Part shown: piece after piece, positions 33,618 through 42,478 of the stretch | How the letters are laid out: every line of letters begins with the position of its first letter | Numbering within the stretch: the first letter of the stretch is position 1 | Assembly (NCBI GenBank): GCA_025359945.1 | Contig: JANYDD010000081.1 | Location: 1 to 60,665 of the forward strand | Length of the DNA stretch: 60,665 bases | From: Bdellovibrio sp. | GTDB lineage: Bacteria > Bdellovibrionota > Bdellovibrionia > Bdellovibrionales > Bdellovibrionaceae | Direction of reading: 5' to 3' | Translations under genes and position numbers: made by a program | Notes under the pieces: generated by a model | The model's input: the letters and a program-made list of their open reading frames with translations, nothing else | The model's database searches: none | Told to the model about the DNA's origin: nothing

Positions 33618-35013
33618 TGATTACCTCAGGAGCAGCAAGGGGTTTAATTTTAACTAGAACAGCCTGATCGGGTTTTAAATACTTCTCAATAACTTTTGCT
33701 AAATCGCCCACAGTAAGCGTTTGATATAGGTAGGATTGGTTCATTGCGTACAAAAAATCATTCGAAACTGAAATCGAATTTGATAATAACTTCGCCAAAC
33801 TGATGCCTGGGGGATCGTCTTTTTCTAAGACTAACGAGAAATCTATTAATTTCTTTTTCTTTAAAGTACTTAAAAGGTCAGCGCCGTAACTTTGGGTTTT
33901 GATTCTTTCTAGGGCTTGAAAAAAAGCTTTAGAAACTTCGGAAGAATCTTTCTTATTTAGAACAAATTCAGTACGAAAAAGCGAAGTGTCTTTAAACTGA
34001 AATGTTCCGCTGGAAACAGAGATAACATCCTTGGTTTTAACCATGTCACGTCTTAATAAGGAAAATGGGCTTCGTGCCAATAAATCGCTGATCATTTCCA
34101 AAGCAGCCGAATCTTTTACTAGTTCAGCTGCAGGCCCTTGAAAATTGATCACTAAGCTCTCGGTGGGTTGATTGGGGCTTGAGAACTCTAGAACTTTTTG
34201 CGTGGTTATCGGGGTTGTTTTCGGAGTTTTCAAAACTGTAAACGGAACAAATGGAATTTGCCCATAGTACTTTTCAACTAAACTTAAACCCACTTTGCGA
34301 TCAAAATTGCCGACCAAAATGACCGTCATATTTCCTGGAGAATAGTATTCCTTAAAAAAATGAGTGGCCTGTTCGGCAGTCATTTTTTCCAGGTCCGAGT
34401 CATCGCCAATGGTTAAGAATTCGTAGGGGGTCCCACCAAAAAGAGCTTTTTGAGTCAGCAGACTTTCTTGATAGTCAACGCGACTTTTATGCATGGCCAG
34501 CTCGCCTCGAACGGCACCTCTTTGTAACTCAAAATTGGTGGGATCGATTTGGATATTTTGAAATCGATCAGCATTCATCTTAATTAAATTTTCTAAATTC
34601 GCGCTTGGGGTCACTGAAAAATAATTAGTCCGGTTAAAGTATGTGGTCGCATTATCAACGAAAGTTCCAAAGCGAGTCATTTCCCTAGCGTAAACATCGG
34701 CCGGAAAATTTTTTGTACCACCAAACAAAGCATGTTCAAGAAAATGTGCCAGCCCGCACCGGTAAGAGGGGTTCAGGCAGTCGTCGACGGAGCCCGCTTG
34801 AACGTGGGTCAGCAAGCTTACCGTGTCCAAACTGTCGGATTCCTGGGGAACCAATAGCACTTGCAGTTTATTATCTAGACGGAACTCAAAAATTTGAGTT
34901 CCGTTGGGAAGTGCTGACTGAGAAATTTGCTCAGTCGAATTCGCAAATGGCAAAAACGATAGGCAAAATAAAAAGCAAGAAGTGATAAACAAAAATACCT
35001 GATGATGGAGCAT
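33604..35013 (-). CDS. M16-family zinc peptidase, catalytic subunit
   Basis: The protein has a hydrophobic signal (VFLFITSCFLFCLSFLPFANS) and the inverted zinc motif HFLEH in CGLAHFLEHALFGG, with a downstream Glu in the RGAVRGELAMHKS segment. The rest matches M16 proteins (YYSPGNMTVILVGNFD, PTESLVINFQGP). It probably degrades peptides in the periplasm together with the motif-less partner downstream. The start is ambiguous. ATG 35013 gives a normal signal peptide, whereas GTG 35070 has a stronger Shine-Dalgarno (AGGGGG, 8 nt away) but adds 19 residues before it. A run of about 20 Phe/Leu residues in the signal is unusual but plausible. Confidence 0.9.
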   Translation of the reverse strand: MLHHQVFLFITSCFLFCLSFLPFANSTEQISQSALPNGTQIFEFRLDNKLQVLLVPQESDSLDTVSLLTHVQAGSVDDCLNPSYRCGLAHFLEHALFGGTKNFPADVYAREMTRFGTFVDNATTYFNRTNYFSVTPSANLENLIKMNADRFQNIQIDPTNFELQRGAVRGELAMHKSRVDYQESLLTQKALFGGTPYEFLTIGDDSDLEKMTAEQATHFFKEYYSPGNMTVILVGNFDRKVGLSLVEKYYGQIPFVPFTVLKTPKTTPITTQKVLEFSSPNQPTESLVINFQGPAAELVKDSAALEMISDLLARSPFSLLRRDMVKTKDVISVSSGTFQFKDTSLFRTEFVLNKKDSSEVSKAFFQALERIKTQSYGADLLSTLKKKKLIDFSLVLEKDDPPGISLAKLLSNSISVSNDFLYAMNQSYLYQTLTVGDLAKVIEKYLKPDQAVLVKIKPLAAPEVINENK

Positions 35014-35137
35014 TTTAAAAAACTCACGATTGAACCCACAAAATAGAACTGAATTTTTTTGAAACTTCACTAGCTGTACCCCCTGTTAATCAAGCCCAGA
35101 GCCTACGAGATTTAAGCTATTGGATGCCTATTTCCTA

Positions 35138-36349
35138 TTATTTTTCGGCTTTGTGCAAGGCACTACTGCGGTTTTTCCAAAAGCAAAGAGCGTTTGAAGA
35201 AAACAAATAGTCCCATTCTGCCAAATGGATCGAAGGTTCGAACTCGGGTCGTTCCAGGAAGGTCTTCTGGCGCCGTGGTCCGCGTCGGATAAATTGGGCC
35301 GGGTTTGGAAATCGCGAAATAAAATGAAACGCCTGGTGAATCTCTAAATGCTCGGTCCTAAATAAACCAAGCTCTAGACGAAGGCATTTTTCGTACTCTT
35401 CCGAATTTAATCCAGGCTCAAGCTCAACCAGTTCGTCAGTGGTTTCAGTATCCGAGTCCTCGGTTGTGGTCGCTACTGGCGATGGATTCAAGACGTTGTT
35501 CAACACATAAACGAAAGGTAAAAATAAATTTTGGGGCAGGGCACTTTTCCGCGGAAAGTCAGGAAGTCGCTCAAAATAGCTAGAGATCTCTGAAAATAGT
35601 TCTTTTGAATCAAAAGTTTTTTCTAGAGTGGGTATAAAATACGTCAAAACTCCCAAATCTTTGGCCTCAAGAAACAATCGAAATGGGTCGGGTAATTTCA
35701 ATATTTTTAAGAGCTCTTCGCGCCTCCTGGGCAGAACTGACAGTTCCAAAGATGACGCATTTTCTTGAATTGCCGATCGAAGTTCAGGATCCAACTTCAA
35801 GTTCAATTTGTGGGACAAACGAAGGGCTCGTAAAATCCGAATCGGGTCTTCCACTAGCCGTTCTTTGGGGTCCCCTAGCATTCTTAGGGTGCGGCCCAGA
35901 ATGTCTTGCTCGCCCTGCGCATAATCAATCAATTCATCGGCGATAGGATCGTAGAACAATCCGTTGATTGTAAAATCCCGTCTCCGGGCATCCTGCTCGG
36001 GAGTTCCAAAAAAATTATCACCGATGGGCGAATTTTCGCTGGAAAAGTCTTCGGGCTTGGAATCTCTTCGAAAGGTGGCGACTTGGAATTCTTCTATGCC
36101 CCGCTTAACCAAAACCAGTTTAAAGCGGCGGCCAATGATGTAACTTCGTGCGATCACCTGACGAACTTGTTCGGGCAAAGCTTCAGTGGCGATATCATAG
36201 TCTTTGGGTTCATACCCCAGCAGCAGGTCGCGAACACAACCGCCCACTAAATAAGTTTTGAAACCTTTTTTTTGCAACCGATCAACAATCATCCGAGCTT
36301 GTGGATTGATAAATTGTGTCTGTAACTGCCATTTTCGGTTACTCTGCAT
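35138..36349 (-). CDS. pcnB: Poly(A) polymerase / CCA-adding nucleotidyltransferase family
   Basis: The 403 residues belong to class II nucleotidyltransferases. The catalytic site is VGGCVRDLLLGYEPKDYDIAT (DxD carboxylates), followed by ARRRDFTINGLFYDP and the RILRALRLSHKLN segment of the neck. The C-terminal part contains an acidic linker (TTTEDSDTETTDELVELEPG) and a basic tail (RRGPRRQKTFLERP). This family includes poly(A) polymerase I and tRNA CCA-adding enzymes; the long C-terminal half and basic tail favour poly(A) polymerase, but sequence alone does not decide. Divergent from the hydrolase gene, 28 bp away. Confidence 0.85.
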   Translation of the reverse strand: MQSNRKWQLQTQFINPQARMIVDRLQKKGFKTYLVGGCVRDLLLGYEPKDYDIATEALPEQVRQVIARSYIIGRRFKLVLVKRGIEEFQVATFRRDSKPEDFSSENSPIGDNFFGTPEQDARRRDFTINGLFYDPIADELIDYAQGEQDILGRTLRMLGDPKERLVEDPIRILRALRLSHKLNLKLDPELRSAIQENASSLELSVLPRRREELLKILKLPDPFRLFLEAKDLGVLTYFIPTLEKTFDSKELFSEISSYFERLPDFPRKSALPQNLFLPFVYVLNNVLNPSPVATTTEDSDTETTDELVELEPGLNSEEYEKCLRLELGLFRTEHLEIHQAFHFISRFPNPAQFIRRGPRRQKTFLERPEFEPSIHLAEWDYLFSSNALCFWKNRSSALHKAEK

Positions 36350-36365
36350 ACAAAACTTATGGCAC

Positions 36366-36371
36366 TATAAC
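36366..36371 (+). promoter_or_regulatory. Candidate -10 box of the hydrolase at 36378
   Basis: TATAAC lies 6 nt upstream of the ATG, with no Shine-Dalgarno between. I see no good -35 at the right distance, so this is only suggestive of another leaderless start. Confidence 0.3.
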
Positions 36372-36377
36372 GGCGAC

Positions 36378-37202
36378 ATGTCATCCTATCTAGAGAATTT
36401 CAACTATCAAATTTTGGGTCCCGAAAGGGGTCGGCGCTGGGTTTTTTTGCACGGCTTGATGGGCTCTTTGGTTAACTGGAAAAAAATTGTCAGCAGTTTG
36501 AACGCGACCGAAAGAACTTTAATTTTCGATCAGCGGGGTCACGGAAAATCTTTTCAACCTGCCACCGGCTACAGTCCCGAAGATTACGCCGACGACCTTT
36601 TTTTAATTACTCAAGATCTTGGATGGGATGATTTTATTTTAGTAGGGCATTCGATGGGGGCGCGCAACTCGCTAGTTTTTGCAGCCCGCTTTCCCGAAAA
36701 AGTAAATAAGCTTGTGATGGAGGATTTGGGGCCAGAAGCCAAACCCAAAGCCTTGGATTATTATTTAGAACTGATGCACGCGATTCCGCTTCCGTTCTCA
36801 AGCTTACGCGAAGGAAAAGAGTTTTTCTTAAACCAGTTTCCGCGACTTTGGCGCGGGAAATCAGCTGAACCCGTAGAAATTCTGGGTCAGTTTTTATACT
36901 CGAACTTAATTGAAAACGCCCAGGGCCAAGCCTGGTTTCGGTTTTCGCCCGCAGCAGTCACCGAAAGCGTGCGATGGGGAAGGCAAAATGATCACTGGGA
37001 AGAGCTTCGCGATCTGCGGGTGCCAACCCTGATTGTTCGAGGTCAAAACTCAAATGAACTTTCGGTCGAAACGTTTCTGCAAATGAAAACAGAAAACCCC
37101 ACTTTGACCGCCGTCCAGATTGCTAACGCTGGGCATTGGGTACACTACGATCAACCCGAAGAGTTCCTTCGAAGTTTGAAGTCTTTTGTTGGCGGATTTT
37201 GA
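36378..37202 (+). CDS. Alpha/beta hydrolase, YbfF/MenH-like
   Basis: The 274-residue protein has the hydrolase pattern: HGLMGSLVNWKK near the N-terminus, FDQRGHGKS, nucleophile elbow VGHSMGARNSLVFA, an acid in VRGQNSNE and a His in AGHWVHYDQPEEF. It has no signal peptide, so it is cytoplasmic. The substrate is unknown; the closest shape is that of small esterases such as YbfF. I chose the ATG at 36378; a longer frame starting inside pcnB on the opposite strand is not supported. It has no related neighbours, being flanked by pcnB and a DEAD-box helicase. Confidence 0.8.
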   Translation: MSSYLENFNYQILGPERGRRWVFLHGLMGSLVNWKKIVSSLNATERTLIFDQRGHGKSFQPATGYSPEDYADDLFLITQDLGWDDFILVGHSMGARNSLVFAARFPEKVNKLVMEDLGPEAKPKALDYYLELMHAIPLPFSSLREGKEFFLNQFPRLWRGKSAEPVEILGQFLYSNLIENAQGQAWFRFSPAAVTESVRWGRQNDHWEELRDLRVPTLIVRGQNSNELSVETFLQMKTENPTLTAVQIANAGHWVHYDQPEEFLRSLKSFVGGF

Positions 37203-37277
37203 CAATGACTTATAATCCACGTAAGAGGATACAGATCTTTGCTTAGCCATTGAATTCGGGCCTTAAGGAGTATTTTT

Positions 37278-38969
37278 TTGAAGTTTTCGGAATTGAATCT
37301 CGACCCTCGATTGCAGCAGTCTTTAGAAAAAATCGGCTTCCTTGAAACGACACCTATACAAGAAGCTTGCATCCCAGAAATTCTTGCAAAAAAAGATATC
37401 GCGGGTTTGGCCCAAACCGGTACCGGAAAAACGGGCGCCTTTTTGATTCCTCTGATCGAAAGAATTTACAGTTCTTTAAATACTAGCAGCGAAAAACCAG
37501 CCGAAAAACAGGCTTTGAATTTTGAAAATTGGAATGCCCAAAGTTTTATCTTAGTTTTGGTACCCACTCGCGAGTTAGCGGATCAAATTCACGAAAATAT
37601 CTTATCGCTCACTCAGTTTGAGCCTTTGCGTTCTGTGACAGTCTACGGCGGTACGTCCTATGACAAACAAACTTCGATGCTTCGTCAGGGTGTGCACTTT
37701 GTTGTCGCTACTCCTGGTCGTCTGATTGATTTATACAAAGAACATATTGTCGATTTTAAACAGGTTAAAGCTTTGGTTATTGATGAAGCCGATCGCCTGT
37801 TTGATATGGGCTTTAAGGACGACATGAGTTTTATTCTCAGTCGGATTCCGCGCGAGCGTCAGTTTTTGTGTTTCAGCGCGACGCTTAACTTTGATGTGCT
37901 GAATATGGCTTATCAGTTTGGCGCTCAACCGGTTGAAATTTCCTTGAGTCGAGACCAAAAAAAATCAGACAACGTGAAGGACGAAATTTTTCATATTTCC
38001 CAGAGCGAAAAATACACTTATATTTTATCCATTCTTAAAAAATACAATCCCAAGCAAGTTATTGTGTTCACCAATTTTAAATTTCAAGTGGAACGCATAG
38101 TTCAGTTTTTAAATCAAAACAAAGTTCCCGCCATTGGGATTTCTAGTTTGCTAACTCAAGCGCAAAGAAATCGGGTGATCGATCAGTTTCGATCTGAAAA
38201 TGAAAGTAATCTTTTGGTGGCCACTGATTTAGCTGCTCGGGGATTAGATATTGTCGGCGTTGATTTGGTCATTAACTATGACATGCCTCAGGATCCGGCC
38301 AATTACATTCATAGGGTTGGTCGAACTGGCCGCGCTGGCCAATCGGGTTTAGCGTTTTCGCTAATCTGCGATCAGGATCTAGAGTCTTTGAAAAGAGTTG
38401 AAGATTTAACCAAAACTAAAATCGATGCCGGTTGGTTTGAAGAGACTGAACTTATTCAGCCAGTCAAACAGACCTTTGCACCTCGATCCCATTCCAACTC
38501 AAGAAATAATCAGGGTCACAGAGAACAGGCCAGAGAAAATAGCAGAGACCGTGGCAGAGACAATGGCCCCCGAGACGCAGGGGCCAACCGCAGTTCAAAT
38601 AGGGGACCAAGAAATGCGGATCGCCGCCCAGATTTGCGTGAACGAGGGCCTAGGGCTACGGTTCAGGCCGGCGGGGTAGGGTCCAATCCAAGGCCTTTAA
38701 ACAAAAACAACTCTACCCATTCCGCGGGTGCAACCCATGCGGCAGTATCTGGTCCGCGCCTTTCCTCGGCTAAGCCGCTTGAAAAAAGAAATATGAATCC
38801 TCAGAATGGTGGTCATCCTGCAAGAAAGACTTCAAAGCGACCCGAATTTAAAAACGTCCGTCGAACCGAAGTCAGGACTGGAACAAGGGTGCCGCCGACT
38901 TTGATGAAAAAAGTAAAAGGATTTTTCAAAACACTATTGAAGAAAAATCCTGCGAAGAAGTCCATCTAA
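37278..38969 (+). CDS. DEAD-box RNA helicase, RhlE-like
   Basis: The 563-residue ATP-dependent RNA helicase shows GLAQTGTGKTGAFLIPL (motif I), PTRELADQ, ATPGRLIDL, VIDEADRLFDMGF (DEAD), FSATL, and VATDLAARGLDI with HRVGRTGRAGQ in the second domain. The Arg/Asn/Gly-rich C-terminal tail from about 400 (RENSRDRGRDNGPRDAGANR) probably binds RNA. It starts at TTG 37278, supported by AAGGAG 7 nt upstream; no ATG fits the start of motif Q better. It overlaps the convergent exported-protein gene by 44 bp. RhlE/CsdA-type enzymes help ribosome assembly and RNA turnover in the cold. Confidence 0.93.
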   Translation: MKFSELNLDPRLQQSLEKIGFLETTPIQEACIPEILAKKDIAGLAQTGTGKTGAFLIPLIERIYSSLNTSSEKPAEKQALNFENWNAQSFILVLVPTRELADQIHENILSLTQFEPLRSVTVYGGTSYDKQTSMLRQGVHFVVATPGRLIDLYKEHIVDFKQVKALVIDEADRLFDMGFKDDMSFILSRIPRERQFLCFSATLNFDVLNMAYQFGAQPVEISLSRDQKKSDNVKDEIFHISQSEKYTYILSILKKYNPKQVIVFTNFKFQVERIVQFLNQNKVPAIGISSLLTQAQRNRVIDQFRSENESNLLVATDLAARGLDIVGVDLVINYDMPQDPANYIHRVGRTGRAGQSGLAFSLICDQDLESLKRVEDLTKTKIDAGWFEETELIQPVKQTFAPRSHSNSRNNQGHREQARENSRDRGRDNGPRDAGANRSSNRGPRNADRRPDLRERGPRATVQAGGVGSNPRPLNKNNSTHSAGATHAAVSGPRLSSAKPLEKRNMNPQNGGHPARKTSKRPEFKNVRRTEVRTGTRVPPTLMKKVKGFFKTLLKKNPAKKSI

Positions 38970-39474
38970 AATTTTTAATTTTCTTTTGGCAATCGTCTAA
39001 AAAAACCAAGAAATTTTTAGCGTCTTCCGAACAAGTTAACGTCACAATTTGTTTCCCTTTCATCATCAGAATAAAACGGGATTGCTTGTTTGTTTTTGGA
39101 TCTAACAAATCTCCGATAAACAGTTCACTGCTGTCAGACTTTTGATTTTTAGCTTGTAGGACCTGAAATCCCAATTGTGCGAAATCTTTGATCCACTTTT
39201 TACTTGAACTATGAAAATCCATTGGTGTTTTCAAATTTTGAAATTCAATTTGCAGAAAGCCCGAGTCTTTGGGTTCTTTTTTGAATCGATAGATTTTTTT
39301 AAAATTTGCAGGGTCTTGCTGAAGTGCCTGCAAAGTCCAGTCGCGCAAAGAATTTTGAAAAGTGAACTTTTGTTCCTTCCAGAAAAACTCGGGGTCTAAC
39401 TTTTGCAAAGTTCTAAACGCTTGCGGCGACTGCGCGAAAATCTGAAATAAAAAAGTAACAAAGAAAATCCCCAT
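38926..39474 (-). CDS. Hypothetical exported protein, 182 aa
   Basis: The N-terminus (MGIFFVTFLFQIFAQS) looks like a short signal peptide. The rest is a single globular domain with repeated Phe-Lys patterns and a pair of cysteines late in the sequence (LTCSEDAKNF, DDCQKKIKNF). I recognise no family. It follows the sugar-nucleotidyltransferase gene by 22 bp on the same strand and is probably the last gene of that operon, so a role with cell-wall sugars is possible but only by association. Confidence 0.68.
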   Translation of the reverse strand: MGIFFVTFLFQIFAQSPQAFRTLQKLDPEFFWKEQKFTFQNSLRDWTLQALQQDPANFKKIYRFKKEPKDSGFLQIEFQNLKTPMDFHSSSKKWIKDFAQLGFQVLQAKNQKSDSSELFIGDLLDPKTNKQSRFILMMKGKQIVTLTCSEDAKNFLVFLDDCQKKIKNFRWTSSQDFSSIVF

Positions 39475-39496
39475 GAATTAAGCTTATCCGCTGAAT

Positions 39497-40306
39497 TCAC
39501 GATTCGCTAGTTTGTCCCTGGACTATCGTCGTACATCGTTGAAGATGCTGAAGGGCAAAGGGGCTATCAGGATTAAAACTTGCCAAACGCTGAATTAAAC
39601 TTAGCTCGGCTTCAGTGAAATCTTGAGGGGATCCGACCTCGAACCAATCACAAGAACCGTGAAAGGCTGCAACCGATTCGCCCTGCTGAATTGCCAAGGT
39701 CAAAGTTTCAAAAAGAATATTTTCCTCAACAATTTCAGTTTTAAAATAATTAAAAACTTTTTGGCTCAATATGCAAAAGCCCGTGTAGTGAAAGGCCTCA
39801 AAGCCGGGGATTAGAGTTTTAGAAAATTTCTTGATTTGCATTTGAGGATCGACAAAGCAGCCCCCGAACTTTGTCCCTACTCCGGGGTGCTTGATCACTA
39901 AAAGGGTGGCTAGGTTTTGATCTCGTTCATGAGTGTGAATCAAATCCTCAAAAAGTCCCAGCGAATAAGGCAGCAAAACCTCATCTCCGTTCGCCAGAAT
40001 AAAATTTTTCGAATCCTTTAAAAATGCATGCGCGTTGTGGACCGCGCCGCCGCTACCTAAAAGAACTTTTTCGTGGCTAAAAATCAGCCGCTGACAAGGC
40101 CAATTGATTTTCCAGAAAAGTTGTTCGATTTGTTCGGGCAAATAATGGGTATTAACAACAAGGTTTTTAATTTTAATTCGGTCCATGGCCATAAGAGGAT
40201 AAACGGCCAAAGGCACCCCTAAAAAAGGAATCGCTGGTTTGGGGGTTTTCAAAGTCCAAGGTCTTAACCTTGACCCCGTCCCGGCGCAAAGAATCATCAC
40301 ATTCAT
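39497..40306 (-). CDS. murU: Nucleotidyltransferase, MurU-type (MurNAc-1-P uridylyltransferase)
   Basis: MurU makes UDP-MurNAc from MurNAc-1-phosphate, bypassing de novo synthesis during cell-wall recycling. The 269 residues have the NDP-sugar pyrophosphorylase start MILCAGTGSRLRPWT with PKPAIPFLGVPL, the catalytic-metal segment LANGDEVL and a C-terminal KFGG...EVGSPQDF. The short length without a left-handed beta-helix fits MurU rather than GlmU. The gene overlaps the kinase gene upstream by 4 nt, the AmgK-MurU arrangement of pseudomonads. Substrate assignment rests on that pairing; another sugar-1-phosphate is possible. Confidence 0.8.
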   Translation of the reverse strand: MNVMILCAGTGSRLRPWTLKTPKPAIPFLGVPLAVYPLMAMDRIKIKNLVVNTHYLPEQIEQLFWKINWPCQRLIFSHEKVLLGSGGAVHNAHAFLKDSKNFILANGDEVLLPYSLGLFEDLIHTHERDQNLATLLVIKHPGVGTKFGGCFVDPQMQIKKFSKTLIPGFEAFHYTGFCILSQKVFNYFKTEIVEENILFETLTLAIQQGESVAAFHGSCDWFEVGSPQDFTEAELSLIQRLASFNPDSPFALQHLQRCTTIVQGQTSES

Positions 40307-41319
40307 AAAGTCTCGTAATTTTTGTCTAGGGCGCCAGATTCCATAAGCACATCTGAAAAAACTTTGTATTCCGGAAATTGAATTAAACTTTTTAAAACTT
40401 TTTTTAAAGTGCCGCTGATATATTTTAAATACCGGGTATCTTGCCGTTGAAAATAAAAGCTAGAAAAACTACCACAGGCCTTGAAACATCTTTGAATCGA
40501 CTGAATTTCGTAAATCTTTTGAAAATGCCCGTGCGAAAACCCAGATGCAGTGGACTTCTTTAAAAAAGGTTCTGCCAGCTGAAGGTAATAATTTAATGCG
40601 CGATCGCCGAAATCCTCACTTAGGTTTACGTACGAGTCACGCAAAAGGCTAACCAGATCGTATTGAATTGGACCCAAACGGGCATCTTGAAAATCGATCA
40701 CCCGAAGATCGTCAAATTTTATCATCAGATTTCTTGAATGATAATCACGATGGGAAATCCATTTAGGCTCGTGGTCTAACTTTTGGCAAATATCCAAAAA
40801 GGAATTTTGTAATTCTTTTGATTGAGTCTCCGAAAGTTCGAACTGAAGAATTCCCTTGATCAGATTGTCTAAACCATAATTCATTTCCCACAGAAATTTT
40901 TCGGTATCGAATTGAATTTTAAAAGCGCTACAGTCAGAACGGTCCAACGTAGATACAAAATGAATTTTAATTAATTCCTCAATAGCCTTCTGATAAAAAG
41001 ACCACGAGGCCTCTTCACTTTGACTTTCCCAAAAACGACGTTCCAAGGTTAGATCGCCCAGATCCTCAAGAAGAACCAAACCTTCTTCCGGAGAAATTTT
41101 GATCACCTGCGGAACACGAACTTTATTTTTTAGAAAATGAGATTGCACCGACAGAAAAGGATAAGAGGTAGCCTCGAAAGGCTCCCAGACCATAAGCACC
41201 CAGCTTTGATTTTCTTTGATGACACGATAGTAACGACGGTTCGAAGCATCGCCAGCCAGCTGATAAATTCGGTAGGGTGAAGAATCAAAAAAAGATTTAA
41301 GGAACCGATGAAAATCCAT
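40303..41319 (-). CDS. amgK: Sugar kinase of the aminoglycoside-phosphotransferase fold, AmgK-like
   Basis: AmgK phosphorylates the anomeric position of MurNAc/GlcNAc for recycling. The 338 residues show the phosphotransferase family pattern: YQLAGDASNRRYYRV at the N-terminus, LVLLEDLGDLTLERRF, the catalytic loop ISHRDYHSRNLMI and the metal-binding VIDFQDARLGPIQYDLVSLL. These match cytosolic anomeric kinases. It is followed immediately by the MurU-type gene (4-nt overlap), and the preceding gene ends 11 bp upstream. In a predator of Gram-negative prey such enzymes could also salvage prey wall sugars (inference). Confidence 0.82.
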   Translation of the reverse strand: MDFHRFLKSFFDSSPYRIYQLAGDASNRRYYRVIKENQSWVLMVWEPFEATSYPFLSVQSHFLKNKVRVPQVIKISPEEGLVLLEDLGDLTLERRFWESQSEEASWSFYQKAIEELIKIHFVSTLDRSDCSAFKIQFDTEKFLWEMNYGLDNLIKGILQFELSETQSKELQNSFLDICQKLDHEPKWISHRDYHSRNLMIKFDDLRVIDFQDARLGPIQYDLVSLLRDSYVNLSEDFGDRALNYYLQLAEPFLKKSTASGFSHGHFQKIYEIQSIQRCFKACGSFSSFYFQRQDTRYLKYISGTLKKVLKSLIQFPEYKVFSDVLMESGALDKNYETL

Positions 41320-41330
41320 TCCTTTAAATA

Positions 41331-42164
41331 CTAAACGAGTTGCAGATAAGGATCAAGGATCAGTTCTAAGGTCTCTTGAAGCAAATTTTTGTTTTGAGGA
41401 AGCAGATCAATTTGAATTTTGCTGTCGTTAAGCTTTAAGAAAAATTCGGCCGGAGTTAAAATTTCAGGTGTTAAATTTTTTAGTTCTGAAGTTGATCCCA
41501 CCAAAATCAATGGATCTGTCGAAGCATCGTGATTTTTGAAAAGTTCAAAAAGAACCATTTTTTCTTCCTGGGACAGCACTAAAATATCTTCGATAAACAA
41601 AGTCACTGGACCCAATTCTTTGTAATCATTCACGGATCTAAAAGGATAATGCAGCTCTTTGTAATTCAGAAAGCTCCAGCTTCGGACCACATGATGAATT
41701 TGCACGGCGATACGTAAAATCGAATGTGGATTTTTGGACTGAAGCAAAAAGAAATGAGACGATATGTCCTGCGGACGATGAAAAGGGTTTGCAAGAAGTT
41801 GGTCAACATCATGTTTTAAAATTTGAAACGGAAAATGATTAAGATTGGCCTGCGCGTTCTGCGCCAACTGTAAAAGCTTCCACTTTTTAAGTGCGGGTTC
41901 GATCACCATGCGAACCATCTGACTGACGTTTTTGCGCTCAGCAAAATAATTGGGAACGTCGTGAATCACGGCCGTGGCCAAGTATTCATTTTTAGTAAGA
42001 ATCGGAACATGTAAATTTCCGTTTTTGATAAATGGATCTCGGTTTTGAAGATCAAAATGCGAAACGTCTTCAATAAATCGAAGTGTTACGATTTTTCCAA
42101 ATCGCCCCTGAACTAGTTTTTGTAGCCTCATGTAGGCGGAAGATTTTAAAATTTCTTGGATCAA
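41331..42164 (-). CDS. Hypothetical protein, possibly a degenerate sigma-54-activator relative
   Basis: I do not recognise this cytoplasmic protein of about 277 residues. The segment LGPVTLFIEDILVLSQEEK followed by LILVGST resembles the Walker B and sensor I strands of an AAA+ ATPase, but no Walker A loop is present. Its N-terminus (RLQKLVQGRFGKIVTLRF...RDPFI) faintly recalls the sensor region of the sigma-54 activator encoded upstream. TTG 42164 has GGGG 7 nt ahead; an in-frame TTG at 42170 is too close. It is first in the run to amgK-murU and could regulate it. Confidence 0.7.
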   Translation of the reverse strand: MIQEILKSSAYMRLQKLVQGRFGKIVTLRFIEDVSHFDLQNRDPFIKNGNLHVPILTKNEYLATAVIHDVPNYFAERKNVSQMVRMVIEPALKKWKLLQLAQNAQANLNHFPFQILKHDVDQLLANPFHRPQDISSHFFLLQSKNPHSILRIAVQIHHVVRSWSFLNYKELHYPFRSVNDYKELGPVTLFIEDILVLSQEEKMVLFELFKNHDASTDPLILVGSTSELKNLTPEILTPAEFFLKLNDSKIQIDLLPQNKNLLQETLELILDPYLQLV

Positions 42165-42170
42165 AGCCAA

Positions 42171-42478
42171 ACCCCTTTAATTACTGACAGGCAAAACCCA
42201 GGCCAAGGTTAAAGATTAAAATCGAAATCGGGATTTTCTTTTTTTTTAACTTTGGGGGAGCGAAAAAATTCATAAAAATTTCAAAAATTTTTGTGACTCT
42301 TTTTTTAAAGAGAATTCATTTTAACTGGTGAAAGGATTTTAATAAATTCTGCAGGGTCGTCAAAATCTTCAGCAACTTTGAAAGTCTGCCGGACCAGGGC
42401 TCAATTCGTTTGTAGGCCTAATCTGTCCCGATGAACAGCGCAAAAAAGTTGTCGAACTTTAACCCAATTGGGATAAAA
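42171..42478. other. Intergenic region, 308 bp
   Basis: Between the 279-codon gene and the sigma-54 activator. On the plus strand AAAATC (42219-42224) and GATTTT (42233-42238) form a small hairpin followed by about nine T, terminator-like, though no plus-strand gene precedes it. The right end holds the palindromes described separately. Otherwise AT-rich, with no gene seen. Confidence 0.4.
42442..42472 (-). terminator. Possible terminator of the sigma-54 activator gene
   Basis: Just past the stop on the minus strand are a perfect 10-bp palindrome CCCAATTGGG (42463-42472) and then AAAGTT-CGAC-AACTTT (42445-42460) with extra T. Each could end the transcript. The stems are short, so the call is tentative. 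Confidence 0.4.

Noticed and set aside
33199-33657. Open frame of 152 codons on the plus strand over the start of the M16 partner gene
   Set aside because: Antisense shadow; the opposite strand has signal peptide and family features.
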